This document shows positions 1-19,915 of a DNA stretch of 64,000 nucleotides, piece after piece. Source of the DNA: Axinella damicornis (Eukaryota > Porifera > Demospongiae > Axinellida > Axinellidae). The notes under the pieces were generated by a model. That model did not search any database, was not told where the DNA came from, and saw nothing but the letters and a program-made list of their open reading frames with translations. Numbering within the stretch: position 1 is the stretch's first letter; every line of letters starts with the position of its first letter. The position numbers were made by a program, and so were the translations under genes. The DNA lies in the NCBI GenBank assembly GCA_963931865.1, contig OZ007506.1, positions 19,638,100 to 19,702,099 of the forward strand, read 5' to 3'.

Positions 1-1734
1 AGCAGCTCACACTGTAGCCGTCGTACGCTGGTTAAGTTAATTAAATCGATTCCAGCAAACTATTCACCAAAAATCTCCAGTGTGAAGACCACCAGCAACT
101 CGATTCTACTGTTGGGAGACACGCCATAGAAAGCTCTAGGGCGGGACGGAAGTGTTTTGTGGCTAGGTTGAACTGTCTTCGAAACAACGACCCTTGAGTA
201 CAAATAACCGCCATCTTGATTCCCGTCTTTGGAATACAGCGTCAAATAACTTCGGAGCGGTCATCAGCATTTACAAAAACGCTTCGTCTGGCCCTTTCTA
301 TACTGTTCGTGCCTATTTCAATATGGTCTTCCAAGTCCAAGTCGGATCACACGGCTTTGTTTTTGGTGACAAAAAAACTATGAAATAGCGCTTAATTAAG
401 TATACGGTGCGCGTATCCGCGGGTAGGGATCCCGTAACCTTAATGAGGTCCTTACTCCTCCTCTTACCTAGTCTGTACTTCTGACAGTGAAAACATACCA
501 TTTCCATGCTTAACATCACTAGATGGCAGCGTACTGATTCTTAATGCAGCATATTGCTGCAAAGAAAAGCAGCGAAAGACCTGATACCACTTGTACGTCA
601 TCAGTGTGTACTCGATCATGGCGTACATGGACTTGGTTCAGAGCAATGTGCCCATACACCCACCATATAACCCTTGATTGAAAAAAGTATGAGATTGTGT
701 TTTACAATGCTCTGTCCTAACTTAAAATCCTTGTAGGTGAATGAAATCTCACATACTTTTGCTTGCCACATGTGCACAGAGCTTATTATTATTATGCTAG
801 CAATAATTATTTGAAGAAATGTTTCAACGCTTTCTACTGAACATCAGTCATTAAAACATTTGTTACTTGTGTGGTCGGTCGTGTCTGGTCTGTTGTGTTT
901 CACACATGCGTGTTTACATGCACAAGTTGTGTATTGTTTCTTTTTAACTTGTTTTTGTACTATATTATTAATTAGTTCTGTAGTTCAGAGGTGCAGTGAT
1001 TATACATTGGTGTCAAAAGATGTTCTTCACACTCGATTATAATTATTTCTGGCTTCATTTTCCAACACAGTCAATGGTAGTCTACTTAATCACAGACCCT
1101 CAGCTCAGCTGGTTTTGCAAGTCCACTGTGGGTGGGGCCACTTGCTGCCATAGATAGTTGGTATAAGTATTATCTTCTATCTAGAGTCATCAGTACATAT
1201 GCATGCCTCCTCTCCCCTCGCTCATTAAAAGGGGGACACTGGGGTGCATCAAGGCATGCTAGTAGAACTTTGACTTAAATTCTAATTCCCCGTATATATA
1301 GTACATGACATTGAACTTGATCAAGCATGCAGCACTTGTCTACATGTACCATGTGCATGTGGTATTGCTGCACCATTGCTGTACAGAGACACAACACTAA
1401 TTATAAATTAGCTAGCTATATAACTTAAATAATAATAGCTAAAGTAACAACAAACTAGCTTGGCCTAGCAGCCTCCTCCATGAAAAAAAAAAGGAAGAAA
1501 AAAATAAGGCCTAGCAACCCTCCGTGACAGGTCAGACACCGAAGTGTAAGCCTCAGGAGCGCTGGATAGGCGTGACTGGAATCACAGGAGGCTAACCTGC
1601 TTTCAACCAGACACCTTTAGCTTCAGTGATCAGATGGGAACCGGCGTACTCGCGCGTGCGCGTGGCGGGGCGCGCCACGGAATCATTCTACAGTTCAAAG
1701 GTCACACGTGGTTTGGCAATGCGTCGCAAATTGG
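1..1734. other. No recognisable gene upstream of the katanin 3' end
   Basis: Both strands carry only short open frames (under 70 codons up to position 1040) with no family resemblance I can name. The sequence is AT-rich with a CpG-rich spot near 1650-1680. It could hold the promoter or 5' UTR of a gene lying outside the window. Confidence 0.5.
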
Positions 1735-1740
1735 TTTATT
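1735..1740 (-). terminator. Polyadenylation signal of katanin p60
   Basis: AATAAA on the minus strand about 127 bases past the katanin stop codon (1867-1869). It is the first canonical hexamer after the stop. Confidence 0.5.
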
Positions 1741-1866
1741 CAGTGAGATGATATGCTCGTACATTTCATCCCTTGTCTCCCCCAATAAATTTGACAGTCA
1801 ATAGTCTCAGTACATACCTAATTGTATGTACAAATAACAACACTACAGTCATATAATTCAAGTGTT

Positions 1867-8838
<6,972 letters not shown>

Positions 8839-8967
8839 TGATCACTCTAGTTGTTTATTTCAAAATATCTCTCTAAATTAACGCTGCAGCACAAACTGTT
8901 TCAATATTGCACAGAGTAATTTGCTGCAACCTCAAACTTGACTGCTGGACTGCTACTTCCAGCGACC
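8839..8967. promoter_or_regulatory. Shared upstream region of katanin and a DHHC gene
   Basis: 129 bp separate the two divergent start codons (8838 on minus, 8968 on plus). This gap must hold both 5' leaders and any promoter, so a bidirectional promoter is likely. No TATA-like box stands out. Confidence 0.5.
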
Positions 8968-10026
8968 ATGTCCGCGTTCTGGTTTGTCTACATCACTGTG
9001 TTCCTTGTGGGGATGGTGCATGTCCCAATCATTGTGGATGTGCTGCGGTTCGTTTTCCCCAAGTGGAGACTCTCACGGCTCACAACTCGAGTGATCAAGT
9101 ATCTCCTCATAGGTATAATGACTACGATCTACTGCATTGCACTGGGTTATCACTTCTTAGTATTCCTCCCCTTATTATCTTCTGTTATGTCACTTGAGTG
9201 GATACTCCACGTTATCTTAGCTTGTTGGCTTTGGATCAATATGATCGTCAACTACACCTTAGCTGTTTTCCTTCATCCTGGAGAGGACAAAGCTGAAGAC
9301 GCACAGAGGTTTGCAGCAGGTGGTACTGCTCAGGAGAGTGGTGGAAGTGATCTTCCTAACCAAGCCAACCTCACATTCCGAGCACAGGGAACCACAGGTG
9401 ATGCAGCAGCTAGCAGCGTGATGATTGAAAACAACTTGACCCATGGTGAAACTCCCTTAAACCTGGATGCAGTAAAACCACAGCACGGAATGGAATGGAA
9501 TCCAAAGCGGTCCTTCTTCTGCAAAGCATGCCAGAGTAAGGTACTTCATATGGATCACCACTGTCCATTTACCGGAAACTGTGTCGGCTTCAAGAATTAT
9601 TCACATTTCTACCTTTGGCTGTTGTACGGTACGGTTGGGTTGCTCTACGCTGCTCTGGTGACGTTCCCTTATTTTAACGAATGTAAAATGAAGAACATTT
9701 GGTGGTTCTTTGGCTTTGTGGAAAGCAGAGAGAGGAGTCTTATGTGTCAAGACATTGGAGCTCACCCATACATCTTCCTACCGATCATAGCGGGATGTTG
9801 GATATGTGTCAACATGCTCATGTTGCAGACGTTTACGCTGTTGACTGATGTTTCCACATTCAACTTCATAGTGAACATCGGCAAGCTGCCATTGCTTCGT
9901 TTTGCTTGGCAACGGATCCGAGGTGGAAAGTGCAGGGAGCCTAGCAGTAGGCTGAATGTGATGCTACTGAGACAGAGAAACAGTATGTTATGGTTCCTAG
10001 TTCCAGTTAGGAATGTTGTTCAGTAG
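8968..10026 (+). CDS. DHHC-family palmitoyltransferase, single exon, divergent zinc ligands
   Basis: 352 residues without introns. I chose ATG 8968 (MSAFWFVY); the open frame extends upstream without an ATG. Hydrophobic segments fit five membrane spans: roughly 3-25, 45-72 and 80-105 before the cysteine-rich domain, then two after it. The catalytic motif MDHHCPFTGNCVG is at about 195-207, with D196-H-H-C199. DHHC enzymes pass palmitate to cysteines of membrane proteins. Unusually, the cysteine-rich domain is reduced. The usual first CxxC pair is absent, the histidine of the HCxxC motif is Phe (FCKAC) and a later Cys is Lys. Activity therefore cannot be assumed. The region of the usual TTxE motif reads DVSTFN. 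It pairs with a Delta-like gene, tail-to-tail. A paralogue at 23282-26045 shares the same architecture and the same ligand losses. Confidence 0.88.
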   Translation: MSAFWFVYITVFLVGMVHVPIIVDVLRFVFPKWRLSRLTTRVIKYLLIGIMTTIYCIALGYHFLVFLPLLSSVMSLEWILHVILACWLWINMIVNYTLAVFLHPGEDKAEDAQRFAAGGTAQESGGSDLPNQANLTFRAQGTTGDAAASSVMIENNLTHGETPLNLDAVKPQHGMEWNPKRSFFCKACQSKVLHMDHHCPFTGNCVGFKNYSHFYLWLLYGTVGLLYAALVTFPYFNECKMKNIWWFFGFVESRERSLMCQDIGAHPYIFLPIIAGCWICVNMLMLQTFTLLTDVSTFNFIVNIGKLPLLRFAWQRIRGGKCREPSSRLNVMLLRQRNSMLWFLVPVRNVVQ

Positions 10027-10149
10027 TAATTGTGCTAGTCAGACGTCTTCTATAGAGGCATGTTTCTTACAATGGCACTCTTTGTACCCATGCAGATAGT
10101 CTCTGAATGGATAAAAGTTTTGCTGTACAAAATCTATAACAGTTGCAAT

Positions 10150-10162
10150 ATTAAATTTTATT
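10150..10162. terminator. Overlapping convergent polyadenylation signals
   Basis: ATTAAA on plus (10150-10155) for the DHHC gene and AATAAA on minus (10157-10162) for the Delta gene lie one base apart, in a 239-bp gap between the two stop codons. The 3' UTRs must overlap or abut. Confidence 0.6.
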
Positions 10163-10265
10163 ATGTGCAAGGCTGAACACAGTCAGTGAAGTATCAAGTC
10201 AACTGGCACGACAGCAATAGCATGTCACTTTATGCTGCTTCCCACATGATTGTGTATAAAGTGTC

Positions 10266-13200
10266 TCAATCTCCACTGAGGAAGGGATTGGCAGGATTGG
10301 AAGCTGCTGACGCTTGGTGTAGATCTTGAAGAGTGGTATAGCGTGGCTCCTGTGTGTCCAGAGGACTATCAGCTGCACATGGAAAGAATTTCGCAGCCAC
10401 AATTTGCGTACAAGCATGCTTACATAGTACATACATGCAGCATTAACAGTGAGCACAGTAGCAAGATAATAATTATGCATATGGATTAGCCTGACGCGTA
10501 TACAAGTAGCAACAACATTATAAACGTTCACTAGTAGTGATACGTATAGCCATTAATTAATCAACAAATTAGGAAATTATTAGATGCTGTAAACTGAAGG
10601 GGCAGTTCTGTATAATATACTGGTGGCATGTTCATTCTACTGTGTAGGCCTTCACCCCACACTGCAGAACACTTGAATTGTGTGCATATTATTCTGTAAT
10701 TGCCAAAACAATATGCCACCAATCTGTGCAATCTCTGTACAGAGTTCAATATTGATCATAGTATTCATACCGTTATGCAATGACTACTTCATCAATACTA
10801 ACTAGTCCAGGAGTTGGCATGACAACTAATGTTTCTATTGAAACACTAAAATTTTGATCAGGAATGACCTGTTACGTTCTATAGAATCTGCATGTACAAG
10901 ACAACCGTAGTGACAGGAAATGCTTGTTACACTTACAATAAGTGACCACAGCCATCATATGCAAATCCCTGGAGAGATGCTGAGATATATAAATATGTAG
11001 TCTTAAGTTGTGTAGAAGTACAAAATGCCAATGTAATAAGCTCAGGAGCAATGATAACCTACTTGGATAGTCATTCTCCTCTTCCATATACTCGTAGACA
11101 GGGTTTGTGAAGTCTGTTTTCGTTTCCTTGGAAGCAGCTGCATGTGCAGCCATGCTGTTTGGGATCACCATGTCAAACGTAGGGTTGTCCATCACTGGTG
11201 CTCTGCCTGGGAGGTTTATATTGTATGTACAAGATCATAAACTCTTGCAGCTATATCTGAGCACTCAATAGTTCAAAGGTCATACTGTTTATGAGGAGGT
11301 TAGTGCATGCAACTGCATATAACTTCTGCAGATGCAGATCTGAAACCCATATATAACGATAGACGAAAACTGTCCACTATTGAGTCTCTACACCCCCACT
11401 CCACACACCCAGAGTCTCTAGTGCTCCACTCAGGCTCTGCTCTGGGTTCTAATCCCACTAAAGCCCTTGGTATTCCTGTCAAAGGGTGGTTCATGATCAC
11501 CTTAAAAATGGAATTTGCTCATGCCCTTTGTCCTTCCAGAAAACACAAGTTTGAGCAATGCCATTTAACTCAAGCGAGTTCAGTGATGATATCATATCAC
11601 CACCCACTATTAATGGGGCCCAGGGCCTGCATGAAAACCTCTGTACTGGAGATGCGGCATTCCAGGGTTATCAAATTGAAACTGAACACACACACACATG
11701 CAACCATGCCAAGGATACAGGCTCTGTACACAATTCTGTCCATAAAACATTCATCCTGTAAAACTCCTCTGTATGTATAGCTTACACATGATGAACAAGA
11801 TCTGCATATTCGTAGGCGATTCATGATTAGTCCAACATCATTTCAGCACACTATGTGTACCTAACATGTATAGGTAAATTTCATAGAAAATGTGCATACG
11901 TACGTTTTCTCTTCTTGATGTAGTAAATGATTGCAACAACCGCAATCAGGAGCAGCAACAAGAGCAATAGGAAGATGATCACTCCCAATATGGTTCCAGC
12001 ATCACTCCCTCCCTGTGCATTTGCTGTGTTTGGTTGGTTGCTACCATCAGTTTCAACAACATTGTTGCAATTGTTTCCAGCGTAGCCAGACGGACAAATG
12101 CATATGTAGTCCGCAGTGCCATCCTGAGAATGTGAATGCGGTATCTTGTCTGATTAACACTTCCAACAAAGAAAAACGTATACTTTGTCATTTTTGATGC
12201 TGTGGCCACAACTCTCTATTGGTTACCAAAATGTGTATGGGCTGCAATGGGAAAATCTGTAACCGACGCCATATATACGTCCAAATTGGAGATGTACTTG
12301 TTATCCAAGGAATACGGGAAGTATAGCTGACAAACAATACTTGTGGGAAGGCACAGAGAGTGGCCCATCGCTTAGCCTCGTTCCCAGGCTCTCATTCTCG
12401 GAACGAGAGCCTGGGAATGAGGCTACCCATCGCTGGACGTCCTGCTTACATAGGTGAATGAGGGGGCAGTAACTAAGCAAGCAAAGCTACTTGTGTAAAT
12501 CAATGATGTACATTGTCATTGCATCCATAGCATGTAAGGAGGAAATCAAGTGCTATATGGCACTTTGAAGACTATGTGCACACAATTAGTCTATATTGCT
12601 TTACAATTTCTTGTAGCTATCTTAGTCATGAAATACATCTAGCATGCATAGCGCACATGGCAATATAGCTGCAAGTCATGCCAGGGATCAAAAAGAAAGC
12701 CAGTCTTGTGCAAAGCAGTGCCAGTGCAGTGCAAAGTATGAAGCATACCAAATCAGTGGTGGATTTAAGGGTTCAAATGCACCCCCTTTTGGGGGCACAT
12801 AGATTACGCAGCAGTGGCATGCAGCAACAACAACCAGGGCTGAGACACAGTTACACACTCACGTATCAGTTCCTTACTGATCTTCAGACGTTTGACTAGG
12901 CCTAGAGTTGCTTCGAGATATTCAGTACTGACTTCCAGCTAGTTTAATATACGACTCACTTAGCTAGCTACCGTACCGTCTATGTACGTAGGCCAGAGTA
13001 CGTAGGCTAGGTAGGTAAACATTTAATTTGAACGGAATTAATCCATGTCGAGAGCAAGAGCGCATTGCGAGAGTCATGCAGACGGTTGCACGGAAACCAG
13101 AGAGCAGTGGCAGTGCAGTGCAAAGCATGAAGGTGCTATGACAGCCCGCCCATCCAGGCAACTGAAAAATGACCCTGAAATTTTTTTCTGCGCGAATCGG

Positions 13201-16200
13201 CGCTTCGCGCCGCTGTTCACTATACATTCACCACTGAACCCCCCTTTCCAAATTTCTAAATCCGCCACCGCAAATGTTACATGTACACGAAAGAAACATC
13301 TCCAATTTCAGAAAGGAAAGAGCAATTAAACTAGGTCACGTTTCTGCACGCACTTCTAGCATTCCTTTACTCCTGTACATAGCTGCTTGCAAATAAGAGT
13401 TGACCTTAATAGGCCAACGGATTTCCTTTCAGAGATTTATGACACTAATAGCCTATAGGATCAATGTATGCTGCACTTGTGTGCACATTCCTTCTTGATC
13501 ACCACAGTGGAGGAGGCACTGAGATGAATCTCAGGTGACTCAGAGTCTGGTACAACAACAATATATATCTCACCATTCACATAACTGTGTTTACAAATTA
13601 TTGGGGATGAGCACATGACAAGACAAATATTTGTACTAAGAAGGCGGTGTACGTATTGATTTGCATGCAAGAGGAGTAGACAACTGTTATACTGCCTCTT
13701 GTGGACTTAGAACAATGAACATACGTAGCAAGTTCCTCCATTTTGGCAAGGGTTGGGGTTGCACTCATTAATGTCTGTGTCACAGTTAATTCCAGTCCAA
13801 CCAGCATCACAGGCACACATGTAGCCAGTTACACTCTCCTGTAAGATTTGGTGATGACATAATGATGATGTAATGATGACATAATGTATCAACAAATTCT
13901 ATATACTCACTGTGCAGTTCCCATGCACACACGGAAATGGTTCACACCCGTTAACTTCAACTGAGCAGTCAAAGTCCGTGAAGCCTGGAGCACAGATGCA
14001 GGTGTGGTCATTTGGGAGATTTCGACAAGTGCCACCATTTGCACATGGATCGAAACGGCAGCTATTCAAGTCAGTACCGCAGGTTCCACCCTGCAAACAG
14101 TCAAGTAGGCTTAAGAGTAACATATACATGTAGTATTAAGAGGTAGAGGAAGCAGTCGTATAGATTGGCAGTCACTAATTACGTAGTGAATTTACTGTTA
14201 TATATACTCAAGAGCATAATATTATGACGACATCGTCATCATTGTGCCGCAATGTCGATGATGTCATCATGCGCTCTTGCTATACTGGATAAGCTCTCAC
14301 CTCAAACTCGTCACCACACTCGCAGTGGAACCCATTAACAAGGTCAGTGCATGTCCCTCCATTCTCACAAGGACCAGGCAGACACTCATCAACCTCCATC
14401 TCACAGTTTCTTCCGAAGTAACCCGGTTGGCAGGAACAGAAATAGTCGTTGAAATGGTCCTTGGAGGGAGGAGTTAAATTACAACTTTAGCCAATGGAGT
14501 GAGTATGCTGTAGCTACAATTGTTATACTGCTAATCACGAGGTCCCTTAGTAGCTATTGGAGCCCATGCATTCACTTCCTTGCTTTGTTAGCTCAGTCAA
14601 ACTGTATAATGTAGTCTTGAGTCTAAGTCTTCACAAAACAGCACTCACTGTGCATGTTGCTCCATTGCTGCATGGCTCTGGGATACACTCATTAGCTTCA
14701 GTGCGGCAGTCCTTGCTCTCCCATCCAGCCACGCAAAGACAGACAAAATCATTCATTAGATCCTGCAGGTGGATATCCGATGAGACACCATCCACATGAA
14801 ACATTCGATGTGCATGGAGCATGTATTCTACGTAACTTACATAACAAGTCCCATTGTTTTCGCAAGGGCTGGATTGGCATTCATCGATCTCAATTTCACA
14901 GTGTTGTCCCGTCCAACCTGGTGTGCACTCACAACTGAAGCCATCCGACAAGCTCTATAACACAGGTTTAATTATGCATCCGTAGTTGAATAATGTAGCA
15001 CATTAATGAGGATTTTTAAAATTCTAAACATTCTCTGTACCATGATTCGTATGTGTCATAAAAATGTGTAGGATATGGAGTCAGCACTCGGACCTATCAA
15101 TACATTTCATTGGCAAGGCAAGGCCTACTAGCCTAGCAATGTATATACATGCCCCATTAGTCTCCACTGTTGTTGGCCAGTAAGCATGATTGTGATGTGG
15201 TTAGCCTCATTCTCAGGCACTCGGTAAGCGCCTGAGAATGAGGCCACTGGTATAATTCTCTGACCAAGAACACCACAGTACAGTACAACTGTGTCCCTCA
15301 CAGTGCAGTTGCCTTCGTTCTCACAGGGGAAGAGGAGGCAGTGATCACGATTGGTCTCCATCTGACAGACAGTGCCGTCAAAGCCGTCTGGGCACACACA
15401 AGTGAAACCACTGGCAAGAGCCTGCAATTGGTAGATGGGAGTCGCATTTTCATTAATTAGCAACTCTATAGAATGTGAGATATGTCATATTAAAGATCGT
15501 TAACATAATGGATTCCATATAACTGTCTCATAAACTGTCCCATAAAAGTGTGATGCAAGAAACGTGGCCTCCCAACCAATACCATTGCAAGCATGAAGCT
15601 CAACGAAGGAATCTCATATGACATTATAAGTGGCACTAATTGGCTAGCAATGTGCAGCTTGCAAGGTGTAAACAACCTGCACCAGGCAAACACCTCACCA
15701 AGCTCCATATCTCGCTACATTTGGATGATTGAGTTCATAGGTGGGACCCTAGCATTCAAAATGTGTATGGTGCAGGAGGAAGAAGTGTAATTACTTATGT
15801 CAAGCATGCTAGAAAATCTCACCGTGCAGGTTCCTCCATGCTGGCACGGGTTGGGACTACACACATCGTTACTCTCCACGCTGCAGTTTGTACCACCCCA
15901 TCCTGGTGGGCAGCTGCATGTGTAACCTCCCACCCCATCATTGCTGCAATTGCCTCCATTACGGCACGGTGAAAGGTGTTCACAGGGTGAGGTATCTGGT
16001 AGCCGAGAACCACACAAATTAACACAAAATGACGATTGAGGACTTTAGATTTCAATAGACACACACAAATGATCACAACTTGATAATCATGATACAGTGC
16101 AAATGCTGATGGCTACGTAGCTTGACTCTCAGCTTCATCTCCTTTGTTCATGCTATTAATGCATGGGAAGCGTTTACCCATCATTGTATGTCAAGCATAC

Positions 16201-18102
16201 ATCTCAAATGTGGTATCGTGCATAGTTTGCTTAGCTTACCTATTTCGCAGTTTCTTCCGGCATACCCATTGTTACAGATGCACTCATTGGGCAGGTTACA
16301 GTATCCCCCAACTGGAGCTGCAATTAGAGAATTAGAGAATGCATTACACGTGTACGGGGAGGACAAACACAATGGTAGTAAATCTGCAGTAGGTGAGATA
16401 TAGCTAGCTAAGTTGTATGAATACAGTCACTAATTGAAGCTTTGAATTCAAAGACAGCGGTAAGGTAATGACCATCCCCAGCCACTTATCTGCCATTACG
16501 GATATTACTAACTCATATATACACACACAAAAGCTACTAACTCATGCACACACAAAAGCAATTATATGACCATAGATCAGACAATGTATAGCTCAAAGCA
16601 TAAACTCATACAGCATTCGTTGTGTGGGATGCATTGGTCACAGTTTGTTCCTGTCCATCCACTGTAGCAGCTGTGCATGATATGTGTGTATTGTGTGGGG
16701 TGAAGTATAGAAAGCTATAATTAATGAATGATGTGAGCTGGTTAAAAGCTAGGTTACTATACTCATAAATTGTGAAGAAATGAAGCAGTGACAGATGACA
16801 GCAAACATGGGAGCTCACCATTTCCGCATATGCCATAGCTGAGCCTTCTGTCTATGAATATCACACGTACGGAGCACACTTACAGGCAATGTCCAGAGTT
16901 GTTGCAGTATCCTCCAACTGCATGGCAGCCGCCAGTACAAACAGCTGTTTGGAAAACCATCACACAGAGAGAAAGACAGACACATGTTATTATAGGTCAG
17001 GTTCTAATTGCGAATATGCACTTACGTGTGAGACAGTTTCCGCTTGAATTTCTCCATCCATTCAAACAGACCCTCTCCCCATTAGCGCCACATGCATAGT
17101 GCCCTGTGCTGTTGTCAGTATGTACACAGAATGTTGAACAGTTCCTGCCATAGAAGTTATGGTCACACTGAACTCGAAAGCTTAGCTGTAACATGGCGTT
17201 GCCATAGTCACCGCTATAATAGGTGGGATCAGTGAAGGAAGAGGAAGAGGCCAGTGTTTTGTGAACATAGATGTCATCCACATGTTCACCGGCAAACAAA
17301 TCTGCATCCCCGACCTGGATGTAGAACTGGAAGGATCCCTGGATTTGAAAAGGTGAGAAGCAGCATAGTCTCAATCTCTCCTGCATTCAAACAGGAAGGT
17401 ATTGATAGTCAGCATGCTCCCATTGATCATGAGCCAACACACTAGCCTAGAAGAACAGATGCTCATGGAGTCTAGGATCAACAACCATTGTAAACAGTAA
17501 ACACAAGCACACGTTGTGGGTTATTACTTCAGCCAGCAAAGATAACATTTCTTTGCCTGCTGACTGATTTTTCATAAGGCTGTTTTGTAAACATCATAAG
17601 TCAACAAGCCATGTACAATGTAGTTAACTGCCACTTAAGTACTAACCTGCCAGACACTCCCGTGGAATGTCATTACTCCATTAGCAGTGTTGATAAAGCT
17701 GAAATCATCGTCTCCTATCACTCCAGTCCTGTAGCTCCCCAGAGGACAGTTGGAAGGATTGCCATCGCGTGAAGTTCCATTGGGACGCAGGCAGAACCGG
17801 AAGAAGTTGTCACAGTGGCAGAGGTTGATGCAAATTGGAGGGTTGCAATTGCTACTGCGAAGCAAATCGCAGCAGAAACCACCCCTTATCATGTGGTTAA
17901 TGTTTCTGTAGTGGTGTGCCCTGATCACCAGGGTATAGGTGGCCCTCACAACCACTAGCTGGTGTATGCAAGGTCAGGGAGAAAAACAAAATTTCTGTGA
18001 CAAACTACAAGAGAACGAATCAAACATTCTGTGACTAGTGCTTACATTGTAAGCCAAGCACAGCACTATCGCTGTGATCGCTCCAAGTCTCAGCATTCGC
18101 AT
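10266..18102 (-). CDS. Delta: Delta-like Notch ligand 1 (signal peptide, MNNL-like, DSL, 11 EGF repeats, TM)
   Basis: Sixteen exons, minus strand: 18046-18102, 17647-17958, 17026-17338, 16884-16944, 16612-16670, 16240-16317, 15823-15995, 15302-15421, 14841-14954, 14649-14762, 14301-14459, 13911-14090, 13725-13838, 11904-12123, 11063-11206 and 10266-10372. They sum to 2325 nt, 774 residues. Order: signal peptide ([19 protein letters not shown]), an MNNL-like N-terminal region (20 to about 170), a DSL domain (about 181-225, [14 protein letters not shown]), eleven EGF repeats, one membrane span (about 662-685), then about 89 cytoplasmic residues. DSL and MNNL modules bind Notch on a neighbouring cell. 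Most EGF exons are phase-0 and split each repeat after the CxNGGTC half. The tail has NPVYEY (726-731) and PRYTTL, tyrosine motifs also kept in the paralogue; a PTB or endocytic role is inference. Exon 14 encodes half an EGF plus the membrane span. Confidence 0.9.
11882..13724. other. Large Delta 1 intron (12124-13724) with repeats
   Basis: About 1.6 kb with no exon I can support. It holds a palindromic MITE (12373-12425) inserted into a dispersed repeat (about 12347-12475) that also occurs near 39195-39262 and, inverted, near 62232-62310. Confidence 0.6.
12373..12425. mobile_element. Palindromic MITE with perfect 9-bp duplication
   Basis: 53 bp, TAGCCTCGTTCCCAGGCTC to GAGCCTGGGAATGAGGCTA. 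Flanked on both sides by CCCATCGCT (12364-12372 and 12426-12434). Confidence 0.9.
14210..14278. mobile_element. AAGAGC-family palindromic MITE
   Basis: Begins AAGAGCATAATATTATGACG and ends TGATGTCATCATGCGCTCTT, in a Delta 1 intron. The flanks TATATACTC and GCTATACTG match at 6 of 9 positions, so target duplication is uncertain here. Confidence 0.55.
15202..15246. mobile_element. Palindromic MITE, degenerate ends
   Basis: TAGCCTCATTCTCAGGC paired with GCCTGAGAATGAGGCCA. No clear target duplication, so probably an older copy. Delta 1 intron. Confidence 0.5.
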
Positions 18103-18229
18103 TGCCGTTGCCGATCGCCGAGTGACTCTAGTCTCTTGCGCTACCGACGGCAGTGGGTGGGGCTGATTTCGGATCCAATCCGAGTACAATACCCAGACCA
18201 GAATCTTGGGAACGAGAACGCCTTCAACA

Positions 18230-18410
18230 TAAGTCTGGTGCAGTTTCTGTCATAGTGGAAAATGAAGCCAGCTGGTCTATCAGATTTCTGTCAGTGCTGC
18301 ACTGATTTTCTGATCTGGGGTGGAAAGTGCAGGGAGCCTAAGAGTGTAGGCTGAATTTGCTGCTGCTGGGACAGAGAAATCATGCAGATAGCCTCAGAAT
18401 GGACACTGTT
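18230..18410 (+). pseudogene. DHHC gene remnant
   Basis: GGGGTGGAAAGTGCAGGGAG near 18316 and the following GTAGGCTGAATTTGCTGCTG match the 3' coding end of the two DHHC genes. CATGCAGATAGCCTCAGAAT near 18390 matches DHHC 1 3' UTR (near 10094). A fragment GTCTGGTGCAG near 18231 matches the 5' part of DHHC 2 (near 23319). Nearly everything between is deleted and no open frame survives. An AATAAA at 18458-18463 may be its old polyadenylation signal. It sits just where the duplicated gene order predicts a DHHC copy between the two Delta genes. Confidence 0.75.
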
Positions 18411-19810
18411 CTTTGCTGGTATATGTAGTTGTGATCCCACATTCGCTTTATGTACACAATAAAGGGTCAATTGACACTACAGCAAAATGCAATGCGTGCA
18501 GTTTCAATGTTTCAATTTCCACTAGGGAAGGGATTGGTGGGATTGGAGTTGGAAGCTGCTGAATCTTGTTGCAGTTCTTCAACAGTAGCATAGCGTGGCT
18601 CCTGCGTATCCATAGGACTAGCAGGTGGCATTGAAGTAGCTGCATATATGGAACGGCAAAGGTTTATTCGCACAGCATGCATGCTAGCATACATGCACTG
18701 CAGCATTAGCAGTCAGCATTTATTGAGATCTGTATTGTAGCCATGTTCTGCCGTCTTATTCACTCGCACCAACAGTAATAGACCAAACATTTCGGCTATA
18801 CAACATTCAGTGGTACACAAAAATTACATTATGTAGGAGCTCATAACCTGTTATGAGTAGCAGTCACATTTAGGGCATAGATCTTTGAGAGATTGTTTGT
18901 GAATTATACTGATACTACCAGTATATATAACTGGATGCATGACACTCAGCGACAAATGCTGTGGTGAGAAGGCCTGGGAACGAGGCACAACAATAGCTAC
19001 CTACCCCACATCAGACCCACTCCCCTTGCTAGGTACACTCAGGTGCTTGTCTTGTGTAATAAATTAATAGCCAATGCAACATGTTTATAGGGAAAGCTGT
19101 GGGCAAATGATAACCTACTTGGACAGTCTTTCTCTTCCTCTTTGCGTTCAGGCACATACTCATAGACAGGGTTGGTGAATTCTGGTTTTGCTTCCTTGGA
19201 AGCAGCTGCAGTCATTCTAATTGGGATCACTGAAGGGTTGTCCACCACTGGTGTCCTGCCTGGGAGTGAAACATATCTTATAATCCCTTGGAGCTAATAC
19301 GTAGTTCAAGCTTATGTGCATGCAACTTTTGATTGTAACCAAGAGGAAGTGTTCTAATGTCCAGCGGACAAATTCTATTCTTGGATATAAGTTCTGGAGA
19401 TTATGGATGCAGGGCTGGTATGAAACACCCGTACACCAGAACACCCCACCAACACACACACACACCCTCCCCAAGGGATACATGCACTGATCCTACGTAT
19501 ACCTCAGTACCTTGGACAAGACCATGATTAGTCCAACGTTGCTACAGCACGCCATGTAATTTGTACCTAACCTATGGTTTCACCCAAATGTCCACAGAAC
19601 ATGTGCCAGTACACCTACTTCTCTTCTTGATGTAAAATGCAATTGCAACAACTGCAATCAGGAGCAGCATCAACAGTAATAGGATGATCACCACTCCGGT
19701 TATCACTCCAGTATCACTCCCTCGCTGTCCATTTACTATATTTGGTAAGTTTCCACCGTCAGCTTCTAGGATGCAGTTGTTTCCAGCATAGCCAGACGGG
19801 CAAATGCATG

Positions 19811-19915
19811 TTTTTTTTTTTTTTTTTTTTTTTTTTTTCTTTACGGAAATTTTAATGCAAGAGCATAAGGGTTGGACGGTAGCACAAACGGCTAATTTGG
19901 GAGTCCTCCCCTGTG
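19811..19915 (-). mobile_element. Poly(A)-tailed insertion in the TM exon of Delta 2
   Basis: 28 T (plus strand) followed by about 76 bp unrelated to Delta 1. Exon sequence resumes on both sides (GCAAATGCATG on the left, TGTAGCCAGCATTGCC on the right). Read on minus it is a short sequence ending in poly(A), as in a retroposed fragment. No long target duplication is visible. Confidence 0.6.
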
